Positions 43,701 through 57,273 of a stretch of 64,000 bases of DNA are shown here, piece by piece. Source of the stretch: Salvia splendens. Lineage: Eukaryota > Streptophyta > Magnoliopsida > Lamiales > Lamiaceae. Numbering within the stretch: position 1 is the first letter of the stretch; each line of letters opens with the position of its first letter. Position numbers and translations under genes: made by a program. Below the pieces are notes generated by a model. That model searched no databases. It saw only the letters and a list, made by a program, of their open reading frames with translations, and was not told the DNA's origin. The stretch lies in the NCBI RefSeq assembly GCF_004379255.2, contig NC_056053.1, positions 17,728,188-17,792,187 of the forward strand, given 5' to 3'.

Positions 43701-46700
43701 CACATAGGAAACCAAGCAGTCATCAGGAAGCTATATTCCATGAAAGATGATAGAATTTAAATTTTTAACAATCGAGTTTTTCTCAGCTGAGACACATACA
43801 TAACCATGTATGATAACACCAGAAGGGTGCAAATGCACACAAAACAATTCTTATTGATTAACCTAGGCGATAGATCCAAATGTACCGAACACCCTCAAAC
43901 CATAAAAGGAAAAGGTCAATCTTAACAAATACTTCAGATCTTTGTCATTAACACATGCTCTGGAACCAAGCTAATTTTCTTAATCTTCTCAGATGCCAGA
44001 ATGTTTCTGAAGGCTACTTATTTTGCAGACTGAACTTGCGGGACAGATGCAATCATGTCATTCTTCAGCACAGTGAAGTTCAGCTTTCTCATCATCATGA
44101 TACCAAAAACTATATGTTGCCTACTGTATTTATAAGAGGAGGTAGAAGGCCCACGAGTGATGAACACAGAATACTAAGGAGAGCGCAGAAAAATGCAAGC
44201 AAGGAACCAAAGGGTTTCCTCAAGGAGATCCAATCCCCACAAAAAATTATAGAATGATCAAATTTATAAAATGATGACATATAGACACAAGAATACAGCT
44301 TCCCCATTTTAACTTCAACATATACAGTTGAATGCATAAAAATATGAATATTGGTTCACACCAGCATCAAGAGCTTGTTAGCCCCATCTGAGATTGCAGC
44401 AAGGCTGTCATATTGTTCAGGATCAAAATCATTCAGAGCAGAAGTAAGATATTCGCCAGCTGGTGTAGTTTTGACAATGTCAGTACCAGTCTTAACCAAT
44501 GCAATAGCTCTCTCAGTCTTTTCAGAGGCTAAAGGTGGAACACCATCACCAGGGCGTCCTTTGGCATTGGTATTCTCGTTCCTATTAAAAATTGTTCAAG
44601 TAAAAGTAGTCAGACATATCAGTTGTGAAGCTTAATAGAAGAACATAGACAGTAGAGTTAATCAAGTTAATAGGAAAGACATAGACAAAAGATCACCAAG
44701 TTCAAATAGATCTCAAAGCAAACTGGAAAAAAACCTTTGCAGGTCACGAGACTGACTGAGTGGTCCCTTGGGAGATGGGCTTGATACCTGAGAGAATATA
44801 TCGAGCCAGTAATGAGTATCTTCACAAATAATATCAAACAAGGACAAGAATAAGATAATAGCCCATGGAAAAATAACATCTCTAAGAAATGCTATATGTA
44901 GAAGATTAAAACCTGTGGAGTTCCAGCTAAGGAAGCTTTCTCAGTTAGCCTCTCAAACAACTTCTCATTCTCTTCATGCAACCTCTGCCAAATAATGAAA
45001 CCAAAAAGACAAACTTACTCACCTTGCATTTAAGGATATAACAGTAAAGGCACAATGCCTCTATGTAGTTTTAAGAATTTGCTGAAAACTTACTCACCAA
45101 GCATTTAAGGATAATACCAGCAAAGATACAATGCCTCTATGTAGTTTTAACTTTTAATAGAAGTTGCAGAAAACTAACTCGCCAAGCATATAAGGATATT
45201 TCCAGCAAAGACACAATGCCTCTATGTAATAGAATTTGCAGACAAGAAAATTAAAAACAAAAAAAGAATTTGCAGACAAGAAAATAAAAAACAAAATGTA
45301 TTAGACTAAATCATCTTGTGGACAGTTAGAACGGTCAAGTACCTCAATGAGTGCATCCCGTTTCTTCAGTTCATCCTCAAGTCTCTTAGTAACAGCAGCA
45401 GAATCCATGTCATCTCCTGTGGCTTTGTTGCTTGAATTCTCTTCAGCCTGCGATACAGAGCCATTTGTCGTCCTAGTCTCGTTGATAAGAAGAGCTTCAT
45501 TCAATTGTGACTCAACAGTCTTCAGTTTGGCCTACACAGAGGCAACAAACATGATGAGGTATTAAAGATCCAGTCGTAGTCTCAAGAATATATTGCAAAA
45601 TTCAGCTATACAGCAACATTTGATTTATTGCTTCATAAATTCTGGAGGTGACATCAAAATAAACCATGAAACATAACTGAGAAACTTATGCACCTCTTAA
45701 CATGAATAAAATTTCAGAATATCTGGCACACAATGCAAACATCTGGCAACCATACCTGAAAAAACACACTCCCTATGTCCCATTAAAATATGTGCACTTT
45801 CTATTTTTCGTTTGTCCCATAAAAATATGGACATTTTCATTTATGGAAAGTTTTCTCCAACTCTACCCATAAAAATATGTGCACTTTCTATTTCCGTTTG
45901 TCCCATAAAAATATGGACATTTTCATTTATGGAAAGTTGTCTCCAACTCTACCCATATTCATCAATATATTTACAACTTATACCACTATGGCCCCATCAT
46001 TACAACTCATTAAACACTAATAATAATGTGGGTCACATTATCCACCCACACTACTTTAACTGCCCTTCTTCTCCTCTCTTACTTTACCAATTGTGCATTA
46101 ATTCCCGTGCCATTTCAAATGCACATATTTTTATAGGACGGAGGGAGTATAATCATTCACTGTAACATCCCAGAAATCATGTTTCCTTCACCTATTAGGA
46201 AGGGTTGAGATCTAATTCAAGTGGCTGCGAGCACTAAAAGTGTTAAATATCTACAATATTTGTATGTAAATCCTTTTTCTTCAGTTGTGCTTGAAAGTTT
46301 TTACCTTTTGCCATATAGCCAGAAACATAATGCAGAGTCATCAAAGAGAGACAACCAAGAACAAAGACACCCTATCCAGTTATGTCTGTCTCTTAACCAC
46401 TTTATCTGGTCAGCACATCCCCCAACCCCCAACCGAGAAACAGAAAAAAAAATCATTACCAACAGCTAAGACAAGATAAAGTAATAACACAGATAATACT
46501 TATTGGCAATTGTGAAATTTTTTCACAGAGAAACTTCTGAAAAAAGGAAATTTTAGACCATGATTTAGTATGACCCTGAAGTTAATTCACAGTACCATCA
46601 TTACGACTTGTCTATATCCTTAGACGACAAGGAACAAACTCATGGATCCATCGTTCCGTTTCAACATATATGAAGGATGCTGCATTTCATCATCTTTTGG

Positions 46701-49700
46701 AATTTGGAGAGGCATGGTACCACTCAACACAGGAGTAATGCAGGATCCAGGTCAATTGATGACAACATATCTACCAGTATGATTGAAGGAACTTAATACA
46801 TAAAGTCTGAGCCAACCTGCAACATTTGAATTGCTGATTCCTTTTTTTCTATCTGCAATTTCTGGTCTTGTTCCACTTGTAAAAAATGAGTTATTTGATC
46901 CCGTAGTTGCAGGTTCTGATCCTTCTCTACCTTAAACTTATCTGCAAGCATTATATTCTCTGTCTGCAATGAAGAGGAAAACAAATTCGAGATTGTCAGA
47001 TAAACAAACCTAAAAAATGCTCATTAATCATGTCACTATCAGTTCAGGAAGCATAATCAGAACATCTTATGGGCCCAAAAGTATCGCAAATATACTTAAT
47101 GAATGATGGCATGACTCTGAAGTAATAATTTCAGAGAGAAAAGGGTTTTGCAAAATAGTCCAGTACTTAACTAGCACACAGTAGCTGAAAAGCATGGTGC
47201 TACAAACCTTTAAATCTGACTGCAATGTGAAAGAAACCTTCCAGGCTTTCTGAACTTCGTTGAAGAGTAGAACGCACTGGTCATTTGCAAGCTTTAAATC
47301 TTGTTTTAGGCCCATGCTTTCCAGCTTTAATTCACTGGCTTCCTTTTCCTTTTCAAGCAATTCTTTACGTGCGTCATTGGCCTGCAAGAAAATTCGCAGC
47401 AGAATTTAGTAGACAGTTTATTATCACATACTTCTAACCCATGATTCATTTGCCAAAACACATGCATCATGAGATTTTCAGTGATACAAATTGCGCAGAC
47501 TTTAGTAGACAATTTCATTTGCGCAGACTTACAATATCTTTCCATTTCTTGATCGTATCTCGACTCCCAAGGCTCAAAGTAGCATTTCGGGCTCTGGAAG
47601 AAAAATTAAGGGAAGATAGTGTCTCAGACATGCTGGGCACATTGGGGCAGATGTTAACAATCATCAAAGTTATTGAGCTTCCACCTGCATACCGAACAAT
47701 GATACAGAGTTAAGTCTATAACATCGAGAAAGTCCAACTCAACTACTCAAGAACAAAAATTGAGTTGACACTTGACAGCAAAGCTCAAGTAAATGTGTAG
47801 CATAGACATCATATATCAACTAGTAAGGCATTGAGTTGGTGCAATTTGAGAGTTGAGAGCATCTTATAGTAGCACAATAATGAGTCCAAGAGTAGGAAAA
47901 GCTGAAATTAACTTCTACTTGATTGGTAAGACAGAATGTTCCACAGTACTCTAATAGGAACACTGAAAACAGCATGCATATTCACATAAGGCTTTCCCTA
48001 GTACATGAGTTCTTTGCCGCCAAAAGAAAATGGTCAGAAACTTGTCCAACTCAGCATATTTTTTATACATATCCTAACAATGGAAATCAGCACCTTCTCT
48101 ATATTAAGATACAAATGGATAGTAGCGAATATATCAACATTATAACACACTTAATAGGCATGGATTGAATTTCACAAGCTCTAGATACTGAGTTCGAAAA
48201 CAGCTTATACTCCCTCCGTCCCAGCTAAGATGACACGTTCCTTTTTTTCACGTGTTTTGGAAAAATGATAATAAATAGTTAAAGTGGAGACAAAATAAAT
48301 TAAAAAAGATAATAATAGAAGATAGTGTCTTTTACAATATTCTCTAACTTACATGATTTTTTTCTCTATTTTAACTACTCCATTATCATCATTTTTTCAA
48401 AACAAGTGCGAAAAAAAACGTGTCATCTTAGCTGGGACAGAGGGAGTAATAATTAGCTATGCAATGATAACAGGGAAGGGAAATATATAAATATATAAAA
48501 TATAAAAATATAATAAAACCAGAGCATAGGGACCTATTACCTAGCGAATCTGCAAGAACTTTTGTTAGCACTGAGTTCTCGTATGGAATATCATCCTTCT
48601 TTGAAGTTAGGGATGCCAAAACATCACCCAATCTGTAGGCAGAATATTCAAATTTACATATGGTAACTAAAGAAATTCGACAGCATGGCTAGAATAAACC
48701 AAAAGAGTAGTAATTACACTGTAACTGATACTTTGATACAATATATACCTTCATGTCAGCATAGAGCCATATATTGAAAGGTAAATTATGTACTCCCTCC
48801 TTTCCATAGTAATAGAGTCATTTTGTCATTTTGGTACGTTCCATAGTAATAGAGTCATTTCCCTTTTTAGTAAAAGTCAACACATTTTTCCACACCTACT
48901 TTACTCTCTCTTACTTTTTTCTCTCTTTATCTCTCTACCTTTTTCATTTTCCACTTTATTCTCCCTTTACTTAACTCACCCAACACAATTTTTCTTAATC
49001 TCCGTGCCGAAAAGAAACACCTCCAATACTATGGAACGGAGGGAGTACCCATTAATGGGATAGATAGCCTTTTCTTAGACAGTAGTACAATAGTTCATAC
49101 ACATAGATATACAAATTGCAAAGAACCTATCAACATCAGTTAGTAATTGAATAACACACAAAACAAATCAATTTGACATTTAAATAAGAATGCAATTAAA
49201 TAATACGTCAAAATGGTTCTGAATGCAATTAATATAAAGGGAAAGCAACCATAGCTGCACCAGTTGTCTTGTATCATCAACTTCAGACACACAGAAGATC
49301 TAAAATTTAAAGATAAAGAAATGCAGAGGCAATGGAAAAACCAAATTCAGTACTTAAACTTACGCTGAGAGGGACTTTAAGACATGTAGCAATTCCGTAG
49401 CACGTTCACCAGTTTCATCCTCTACTCTCGAACTCTCGCTTCCTGCCAAATCAACTAGAGAAAGCTTGTTGTATATATTGTCACCGGTGATCAAGTTTGT
49501 ACAGTATATGTGTATAATGACAATCCTACAAAATACAAACAAAAGAGAAACAAATAATGGAATGAGAAGAATACAGAAAGCAGAGATTTTAATTTCTTCT
49601 CAAACAGAGAGTGGAATACAACATGCGTAGATAAATCTGCATAGCAATTAAAAATCTTGATTTTACATGAAATTAAAATGCATTATTATGCAAACATGTC

Positions 49701-52700
49701 ACATCCCATTCCATGATATAGAGATGCAACATATCGAATGCATAGAAAGTAGAAATAGTGTTCTTTGTAGTTTGAAATTGATACGGAGCAAATGCCATTG
49801 GATTATGGAGGTCAGTAGTGGTTATATTCCATGTCATCATTCAACCATGTAAAATCCTGGAAACATTATCTTTTCTACTAATCTAATTATGAAGGCAGGA
49901 ACACCACTAATTGAAAGTAAGACCCTTCAGAGTCTAACTCTTATTTTTAGCATCACACCAGTCACCAGATAAAATTTTGCAGCTCGTAGACCACTAAGCG
50001 AAATAATTTTAGCAGCACCAAAACCTACTAAAGATTCTATACTAGTCATTTTTGAATGACCAAATAGATAATTAGATATCAGAAATAACCTCCATCATTA
50101 TTATACAAACTTCATCCAACTAAGCATCATTTCACTCAGGATTCAGGACCTACCATTTACATATATTATACCAAGCACTTTTTGTGGAAAAATATCAATA
50201 GGAACATAAAAATCATACATGATTACTATGCCAACTACTTTTTCATTGGAATACACAATTTCATTATCCACACATTCTTATGGTGCTTGCTATAGATGAA
50301 CTTTTGATGTAGAGAGCTGAGCGCTACACCTTTCGCAAATATTTAGTAAGGGCATGTGATTTCTAATGCTCTCGAAATCAGACGTGTATTTGATTTAAAA
50401 AAGAAAAAGGACAAGAGCCAATAAAAATAGTGCAAAACAAAAACACAAGCCAAGGAACAAAACACAAATAAGCAATGAAGCATTAAGAAAGGCACTAAAT
50501 TGATGATCCATACAGATGCGAAACTTTAAACTTCAAGGTGTCAGTTCCTCGGTTGAGAAAAGCTGTTTTAAGAATCCTGTTGAACTCTAAAGGGTTCTCA
50601 ATTTTTTCCTGGACAAGTTCTACAACATAATCCAATGACCCAATGTAGACTTTTGGTTGATTACTTCCAGACTCCAGAAGCAAATCAGTTATCTACAAAA
50701 GCAAAGGGAAGGTGCAATATCAGCCTCAGATGTTAATGATGTTCAGCATGATATATGTCAGGGGTCCATGTTTCTACCCCCCTTGAGTCTTTTACTTCTT
50801 CAAAATTAAATTTTGAAATTCACACACTTCAATATTTATGTTTTTACAATCCGTATACGTTTTCCTTGTATAAAAGTGGAGAATCCCTTTACCAGCCGGA
50901 AAGGATAACAGTTTATCTGATTTTCCTTCACTTCATAATATTATCTCAAAGAACTTGAACAGATGGAAATCAATGGCCGTACAAACTACAAAGTAATTAA
51001 ATATCAGTCAAATTGTAAAAAAAATATTGAACTGTCATTTTTCTCTTCACTTTTCGTTTATAAGTCTACTAAACTTTTTGATGTGTTAAACTTTTCGTTT
51101 CTTTTTAGTACTTGCAACTTAAATTCTAAGAAGTTGTTTTGCCAAAATTTTCAGCATCAGATATGTGCATGGCTGCATGCCAAAGATCCATGCCAATGGG
51201 AGTGGATGCAAGTAACTTAATATCCCATCATAAAAAAAAGTTGGACGGTAACTATGCCATGATGTGGATGGAGAGGAACCTGTTCATTGTAAAGCTCAAA
51301 GACTGAAACTGAAAAACTATAGCGAGAAGTAGAAGTTGCATCTGAGTTGGATAAATCAAAGAGCTCCTCAAAAGACCGAGCATACAGACCACGATCGTGA
51401 CTAGATCCTTCCTGGAGAAAGATTAGAACGATATCAGAACCAAAGTAAACCACATGTCATGATCAATCTTTTATAATGACCCCAACTGATTCTAACATAG
51501 AGACCCAAGATAGACAATAGCTCTTCCATGAATATTATTGAGATTTTGAGACAAAAGAACCCTCACTATACATCTTTTAACGCAGTAGAGTTTGATTGAA
51601 CAAATAGAAAAAAAAAACATAGATCGATGATTCCAGGCACCATTTATACTACTATATAAATATCAATATGTCAAAGAAGCATATGTATCGGAGAAATAAA
51701 GAAATGTATAGGATACATTGTAGCAAATAAACAATAGTGAGTGCAGAGTACTGCGGGATGGGGAAGACTGAAGAGAAGGAGAAGCCATACCATAGTATGC
51801 GTCTTTCCTGATGAGGTCTGCCCATATGCAAATAGAGAAACATTAAATCCATCAAATGCTGACTGAACAAAGGGCTGAATATCAGCAAAGAGATCGGCTG
51901 CATAAACGAAGCTCATAAGTTAGTACAGTTCTTTCAAACTGCTGAAGCCAAGGAAGTGAAATAGGATACCACCTTGTCCAACATGAGGCCCATAGACCCT
52001 GTCAAACTCAAAATCCTTCTTTGGATTGGAGAGACTTTCATCTTCGGTGTTTATCCGAAGGGTATTATCATCAGGATATTCTACGATATCTGGGCCTTCT
52101 TCCTCAAATAGAGGTCTTACACGACAAAACACCTTTACATTTCCTGTAATATGTTTCTTGGTGTGATTATTATGCATATAGAATTTGGATAGCATGAGAA
52201 TCCCAGAGGTCTTAAGTATAATAACTTAATAAGTACCTTTGGCTGTCAATAAGTCATTAAACAGCTTTTTCTTCTCGGATAGCAGTGGAAAGATTCTAGC
52301 TTCTGTTTCAAGGGCAGCCTGATCTGGAAATTACGTGGTTTGTTTCCAGTTAGTAAACTACATTGATTCATACAGAAAAAACGTCATAAACTGGAGTCAA
52401 AAGGCCAATTTGCAGCAGAATGAGAGGACCCTAAGAAGTAGTAGTAGGGTGTAAAGTTAGAGCGAAAATGTCATCGTTATGGTGGGAATGAGTTCATTGT
52501 ATTATTTGTGTACAAAGAAGACAACAATCACAATAAAACAACCCAAAAAACATTGAGAAATATTGCAGTTGTTCATAGAACAGTTTTGACTAAAGTTGAT
52601 AACACAGACAAATTTGGGTATAGCTCGAAGTAAACACACGAAGGGGTCAAAGGGCACACTTTACCTAGCTTACGAGTCTTATCAGCCAGTACACCTAAGT

Positions 52701-54402
52701 AACGTGTCACTCGATCAAGTTTAGCACTTGAATATTCTTGGAGATCCATGGCTTCTTGTCTTAGTTGCATGTAATCTTCTCTGGCCAGCTGCTCAAACAA
52801 AGTAAAGGCGGCGATTTTAATGAAAGAGTAGGAGCAAGCTTGTTCCAGTTAATAGGTGAGAATAGTGGAAGTAAAACAAACATATTGAACCCACGAAAAG
52901 CCAAAAACCATGCTAACAGTACTCAAGAAAGCATGCAAAACCTTAGAACAGTTAATAAAGCTCTAGAGTGATCTCCAAGACTGATCGTGAAAGAATATTG
53001 CTCACTACGACTACAAGCAAAAATGCATATAAAATTTCTAAAAAGGTACTGTTAGCTGGCAGCAGTTAACACCTGTTAGTTCAGATAGTCAACGATTTCC
53101 AAATTTCCACTAGCTTAAAGCAGTCTTCCCAAGCTTCTTTATTTTTCATTATTTATTTCTAACCAAAATTTATTTACGCTATCATTTTGAGGTAATCATC
53201 CATATAAAGGGCATTGTGTGCTGGACTTCACTTAGCATATGACTGAAACAGACACGAGAGTCAGAATCTACAGTGTGACCAATCTAGAAATGTAAACAAC
53301 CAAAAGTCAGAAAAAGAATCCTTCATACACTAGCCTACCTTTTGCCAGAGTTCTGTATTTCTTATTAGTTTCTCAACTGTCATACTTAGCAGAGAGAAAA
53401 TTTCATGGCACAACACACGGAGAGGAACAATATCCCTTCCGTAATAGCAAAGAAAGTAAAGTTCCGCAAATTATTTAACTGCTGGTAAAGGTATTTATGC
53501 CAGCTCAATATATTTGATAGCATGCAACCTCAAATATTGAATAATCCAGAACAATTTCTCAACAAATCTCATTTTGTTCTCAGACCTCTGTACTGTAAAA
53601 CTCTCTCACACCTTCTGCTCCTTGATCTTAATATCTACTGCTCTTGCAAGTATTAGACAGATAGGATATAGACCACTGCACGAGCATTATTTCCTACAGA
53701 ATAGCCAAGTTCGCTGCGCATCCTAACGCTCACCTAGACTAAACCAATTCCGAGAATGACAATATACCTACCTCGCTGAAGTAAATGACTGGAAATACGA
53801 TACTTACCACATGATTTCGACAACTAAAACTAGAAAGTGAATATTGGCAACTAAAGTCAAGCACTTTCTTCAACCAACGCCAAATCCAGAACAAAGGAAA
53901 CTATTGAGGCTGCCATTTTCTCATAAACTAAACGAAAAATCAACAACTTCCCAAACATCTAAGCCGTCAAATCATAATCATCCATGAAAATTAACTCTCA
54001 AAAACCCCCGCATTCTCAAGTATTATTAGGCACAAACGTATCAATAAGGATCTGAAATCAGCTCCTGTTAAACTACTTCAAACCGACCGGGTTTCACTCA
54101 CGCAAACAATCGTGCGCCAGCTCAAATTGCCGAGTCCAATTAAAAGCATTTCGAATAAACACTATAAAATATATTAATTATTTCTTCAGCAATACGCATT
54201 GATAGACACTGACCTTGACTTTGTCGCTCAAGCGAACGAGCGTGGAGTTGACGGCTTGCTTGGACAAGTCCGACTGCGATGATATCGACATCGAGTAGCG
54301 GCGCGGCGCCGCCGGCACCCTCCGGTAATCATCTCTCTGCTCCACCGATTTCCTCGGCTCGAACCCCGCCACTTCCCAGTTCCACCGGTTATTGCTCCCC
54401 AT
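40731..54402 (-). CDS. KAC1: KAC-type kinesin (KIN14A/B), 23 exons, intact
   Basis: In Arabidopsis KAC1/KAC2 act at the plasma membrane-chloroplast interface to build or keep the short actin filaments that move and anchor chloroplasts in light. Exons by position: 54402-54214, 52788-52665, 52323-52237, 52143-51973, 51897-51791, 51411-51280, 50692-50514, 49525-49364, 48632-48541, 47684-47533, 47381-47208, 46963-46817, 45531-45343, 44984-44913, 44787-44735, 44581-44362, 43697-43506, 43379-43164, 42377-42030, 41867-41769, 41656-41516, 41434-41276, 41189-40731. All junctions are GT-AG and keep frame, giving about 1287 residues (Arabidopsis KAC1 is about 1273). The start is [18 protein letters not shown]. 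The motor (about residues 125-460) has the P-loop [11 protein letters not shown] and switch [12 protein letters not shown]; switch I, normally SSRSH, reads KFKVSHL, as in other KACs. A coiled coil follows (about 470-660), then the conserved KAC C-terminus (VQQ-free, ending [13 protein letters not shown]). Identity is from family resemblance; function is transferred. Confidence 0.95.
42686..42850. repeat. Stowaway MITE in kinesin intron 18
   Basis: 165 bp. CTCCCTCTGTCCC at the left, GGAACGGAGGGAG at the right, TA on both sides. Confidence 0.85.
45012..45245. repeat. Tandem repeat in kinesin intron 13
   Basis: Three copies of about 70-90 bp, each with CAAGCAT(T/A)TAAGGATA and ACAATGCCTCTATGTA, next to the acceptor of exon 14. 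Length change here could affect splicing spacing but not the protein. Confidence 0.85.
45769..46147. repeat. Stowaway-like MITE in kinesin intron 12
   Basis: 379 bp from CTCCCTATGTCCC to TAGGACGGAGGGAG; CA at the left and TA at the right. An internal tandem duplication of about 88 bp (GTGCACTTTCTATTT ... CCAACTCTACCCATA) lies at 45787-45957. Confidence 0.8.
48210..48446. repeat. Stowaway MITE in kinesin intron 9
   Basis: 237 bp flanked by TA. Ends CTCCCTCCGTCCCAGCTAAG and CTTAGCTGGGACAGAGGGAG are an almost perfect inverted pair, and most of the element folds on itself. Confidence 0.95.
48793..49045. repeat. Stowaway MITE in kinesin intron 8
   Basis: 253 bp flanked by TA, from CTCCCTCCTTTCCATAGTAA to ACTATGGAACGGAGGGAG. 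TTCCATAGTAATAGAGTCATTT is repeated at its left end. Confidence 0.93.
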
Positions 54403-54660
54403 TCGCCCTCAACTAGAAATTCCCCAAAAATCTACAGCTAAACGGAAATGGGGAGTCCGGCGACGAAAGAGAGAAGAGATGAGCTCATGTACAAGTGCAA
54501 TTGTACAAAGCTCTCTTCTATTTTCACTGCCACTGGAAAACCTTATGGCCTCTCAAATTGTGACTTCGGTTTTACCGTAATCCAATTCAAACAAATTTAG
54601 TGGTGAAGGAGGCGGCGACAGCGTGGTTTTGAAATGGGACACATTTGGGCATTTGGGGTC
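54403..54660 (-). promoter_or_regulatory. Leader and promoter region of the kinesin gene
   Basis: The minus strand upstream of the ATG at 54402 is CT-rich (CATCTCTTCTCTCTTTCG), typical of a plant 5'-UTR. No clear TATA box is seen; such genes often use TATA-less promoters. Confidence 0.45.
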
Positions 54661-54785
54661 ACAATAAAAGATTGAATTTTTTTTTATTGGGATTGTGGTA
54701 GTTGTGGTGCCATCAATCATTTTGATTTGTGTTGGAGGGAGTTTAAATTTCTGGATTTCTCTCTTTCCTATTCTTTTGCAACTAT

Positions 54786-54931
54786 TGTAGAAATAAAGTG
54801 GGATAAAGTTTTGGTCTTTGATATTACTAATAAGTAATAACCTATACGAATATAATAAGATTTAGATATTACTTTGTAGAAATAAAGTGGAATAAAGTTG
54901 TGGTCTTTGATATTACTAATAAGTAATAACC
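54786..54931. repeat. Direct duplication, about 58-bp units
   Basis: TGTAGAAATAAAGTGG(G/A)ATAAAG and TGGTCTTTGATATTACTAATA occur twice, about 88 bp apart. A shorter TTGTATTTCATTTTCAT repeat follows (54931-55010). Confidence 0.85.
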
Positions 54932-55839
54932 TTGTATTTCATTTTCATTTTGTATTTCATTTTTTAAATATTACTAATACTCCATTTATATCTTGTATTT
55001 CATTTTCATGATTGCACTTTTAATTTGAAATATAATTAATACATTTAAATTGTCTCATTGGATCGGCTCGAATAATCAGATACAAATTCTAAATCATTTG
55101 AGATATTATGTCTTCACTGTTAAGAAAGAAATCACAAGCCCAATAATTCTTTTTGGGATTCTATTGCTATTATATAATTGGAGTTGTACTGAAATTGAAT
55201 TCTATATTCTTTGCTCGATAAAATTAAATAATTGATATATCCAATTCTAAATTATTAAGTTGGTATGTTTGAAAAATCAAACAAAATTTGATATTAATTT
55301 TTAATTTAATTGAATTTCATAATCTTAGTGAAACCACAAGACTTAGTCCCCTAAATAGCAAACTGAAAACTCGTTTTTCAAGCTTCAATCCTCATTTTAC
55401 ATGCACCTTTTTAAGAGAGAGGGGTGGTAATCTGTTGCATCTTGCACCTCTTTGCTCTAATATGCCACATCTTTTTTTAGTGTTCCTCCTTTCAAAATCA
55501 CTCCTCTTTCATGGTCTTTTTTGTCATGTCTTTGGGAGTTCAGCTTGCTCAATTTGGATTTTTTCTGATAATTCATCACTCACCTAAGTTATTTGGCATC
55601 TAAAACATGCTAATCAACTCAATTTTTAGTATAAAATTGCTTTAGAATATCACTCTTAATTGCACTAATCAAAAGAATTTCATATGCTTCAACAATTGGA
55701 AGTCCGATGTAAATTATGATGTGCATTAGGCTTAATATTTATGTTGTCGTATGCATGGAGACTTAATATCAGCCTAACCTTGGAAAGGAATGGTAGCTTG
55801 CCATAAAAATATTCTTCATATGGGTAACACTAAGATTTT
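54932..55839. other. AT-rich intergenic DNA
   Basis: No gene seen. A 99-codon frame at 55288-55587 has no family features. Confidence 0.5.
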
Positions 55840-56480
55840 CAAACTAGTCAAGAATCAAGATTAAAACGAGTCAACCTCTAAGTATGACTTTTCCTTAGGA
55901 GGTGGAGCTATGACATGAATGAGTGTGAAGTTAAAATAAATCACAAACTCTATTATGTAGACTAGATATAGAGGTGTTTCATACTCTATTGAACATAATT
56001 TTTAACATGTCAAAGAGCATTACGGTTTACTGTGATAACTCTGGTGCAATCCCTATAATGATTACATACACAATGAAATGAAATATCATATCATGAGATA
56101 AAGTGAGAAGATGAGACATCGTTGTGACTCATATTGGATCTGAGCACAACCTAGTGGACCCTTTTACAAAGAATCTACGATATGCATGTCACTCAACCAT
56201 TATGTGGAAGGAGTGAAAGTCAAATGCATCAAGAAATTGCTTGCAGTATAATGAGACGAGGTTGTTAGGATTTGTACGCAAGCAATTAAAACTAAAATAA
56301 TATATTACAACTATCCCACATCGGTGTTCACATAGACTTGAAACCACTATAAAATTCTAATATGTCACTTCTCCTATCACCAATTGGTTTAGGATGGAAC
56401 CCATAGATTTCTATCAATGCATCAAGAAACTGCTTTGAGTATATTGGGCCGAGGTTGTTAGGATTTATATACCACAAAGT
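55840..56480 (+). pseudogene. Copia RNase H and LTR remnant
   Basis: 56010-56200 reads, with stops, as the end of a Copia pol: SKSITVYCDNSGAIPIMI, then IGSEHNLVDPFTKNL. Downstream, CATCAAGAAA(T/C)TGCTT and GAGGTTGTTAGGATTT occur at about 56228 and 56418. The TGTTAGGATT at each copy and CCCACATCGG in between look like LTR sequence. No intact structure survives. Confidence 0.75.
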
Positions 56481-57264
56481 ATGTTCTAAGCTATCTGGTA
56501 TCGCAAAACTTATTTCTATTTAATCATGAGAATAAAATATTTGTTACGCTTTTCATGATATTGTGTTAACTATATGTTTGCTAACAAATCTATGCTCTAC
56601 ATTATTGACTTGTGGTGGATCAAAAATTATAAAAGACTATTCAGTCAATTTCTTATAGAAAAGTAACTTCATAGTCCATATAAATATGGACAACTTATTG
56701 CAAAAAACTTTGTATTAATATTATGTTACATTTTTTCAGTTAACAAATGATATAAGTTCTTTTTTCTGCTGTGATTATTGGTTCAAAAAGGATACAATTT
56801 GTGTCTCAATATATGGAAGAGGAGTACTATTATTTTTGGCTTACGCCCCATATAAGAAAATGAATCTAGTGATGATCAGTTGGGCCCTTTTTGGACACGA
56901 TTAATTTGCTATCATGGATCGGTTTTAAAGTTTAAATTCGTCTCTCCTTAATTAATTTCAAAACTTGACATTTGAAATTGATTTGAATTCGAAACTCCCT
57001 TTTAAATGCAGTAAGAAAACGATTCATAATTTTTGAATTTAATTAATTATAGTACAAGAACTAGAATTCAATTTAATCCATTGATCATTGTATAATCTAT
57101 TATTATTTTGAAGAAAAACATCTCTCTAATACAAATATGAATTAATTTTTATCGTAGTATTTAAGTTAATTAATTGAGAAATATAAATAATAGTTATACA
57201 ATTTCTAAGATGGGTTTTACGATTTCTGGACCATGTATATGTGCGTAGGTGGTATCAGAGGGCT
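56481..57264. other. AT-rich intergenic DNA
   Basis: Nothing recognisable; no open frame with family features. Confidence 0.5.
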
Positions 57265-57273
57265 CTATAAGTA

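Noticed and set aside
55288..55587. 99-codon plus-strand frame in the kinesin upstream region
   Set aside because: No family features, AT-rich codons, and no promoter or splice context.
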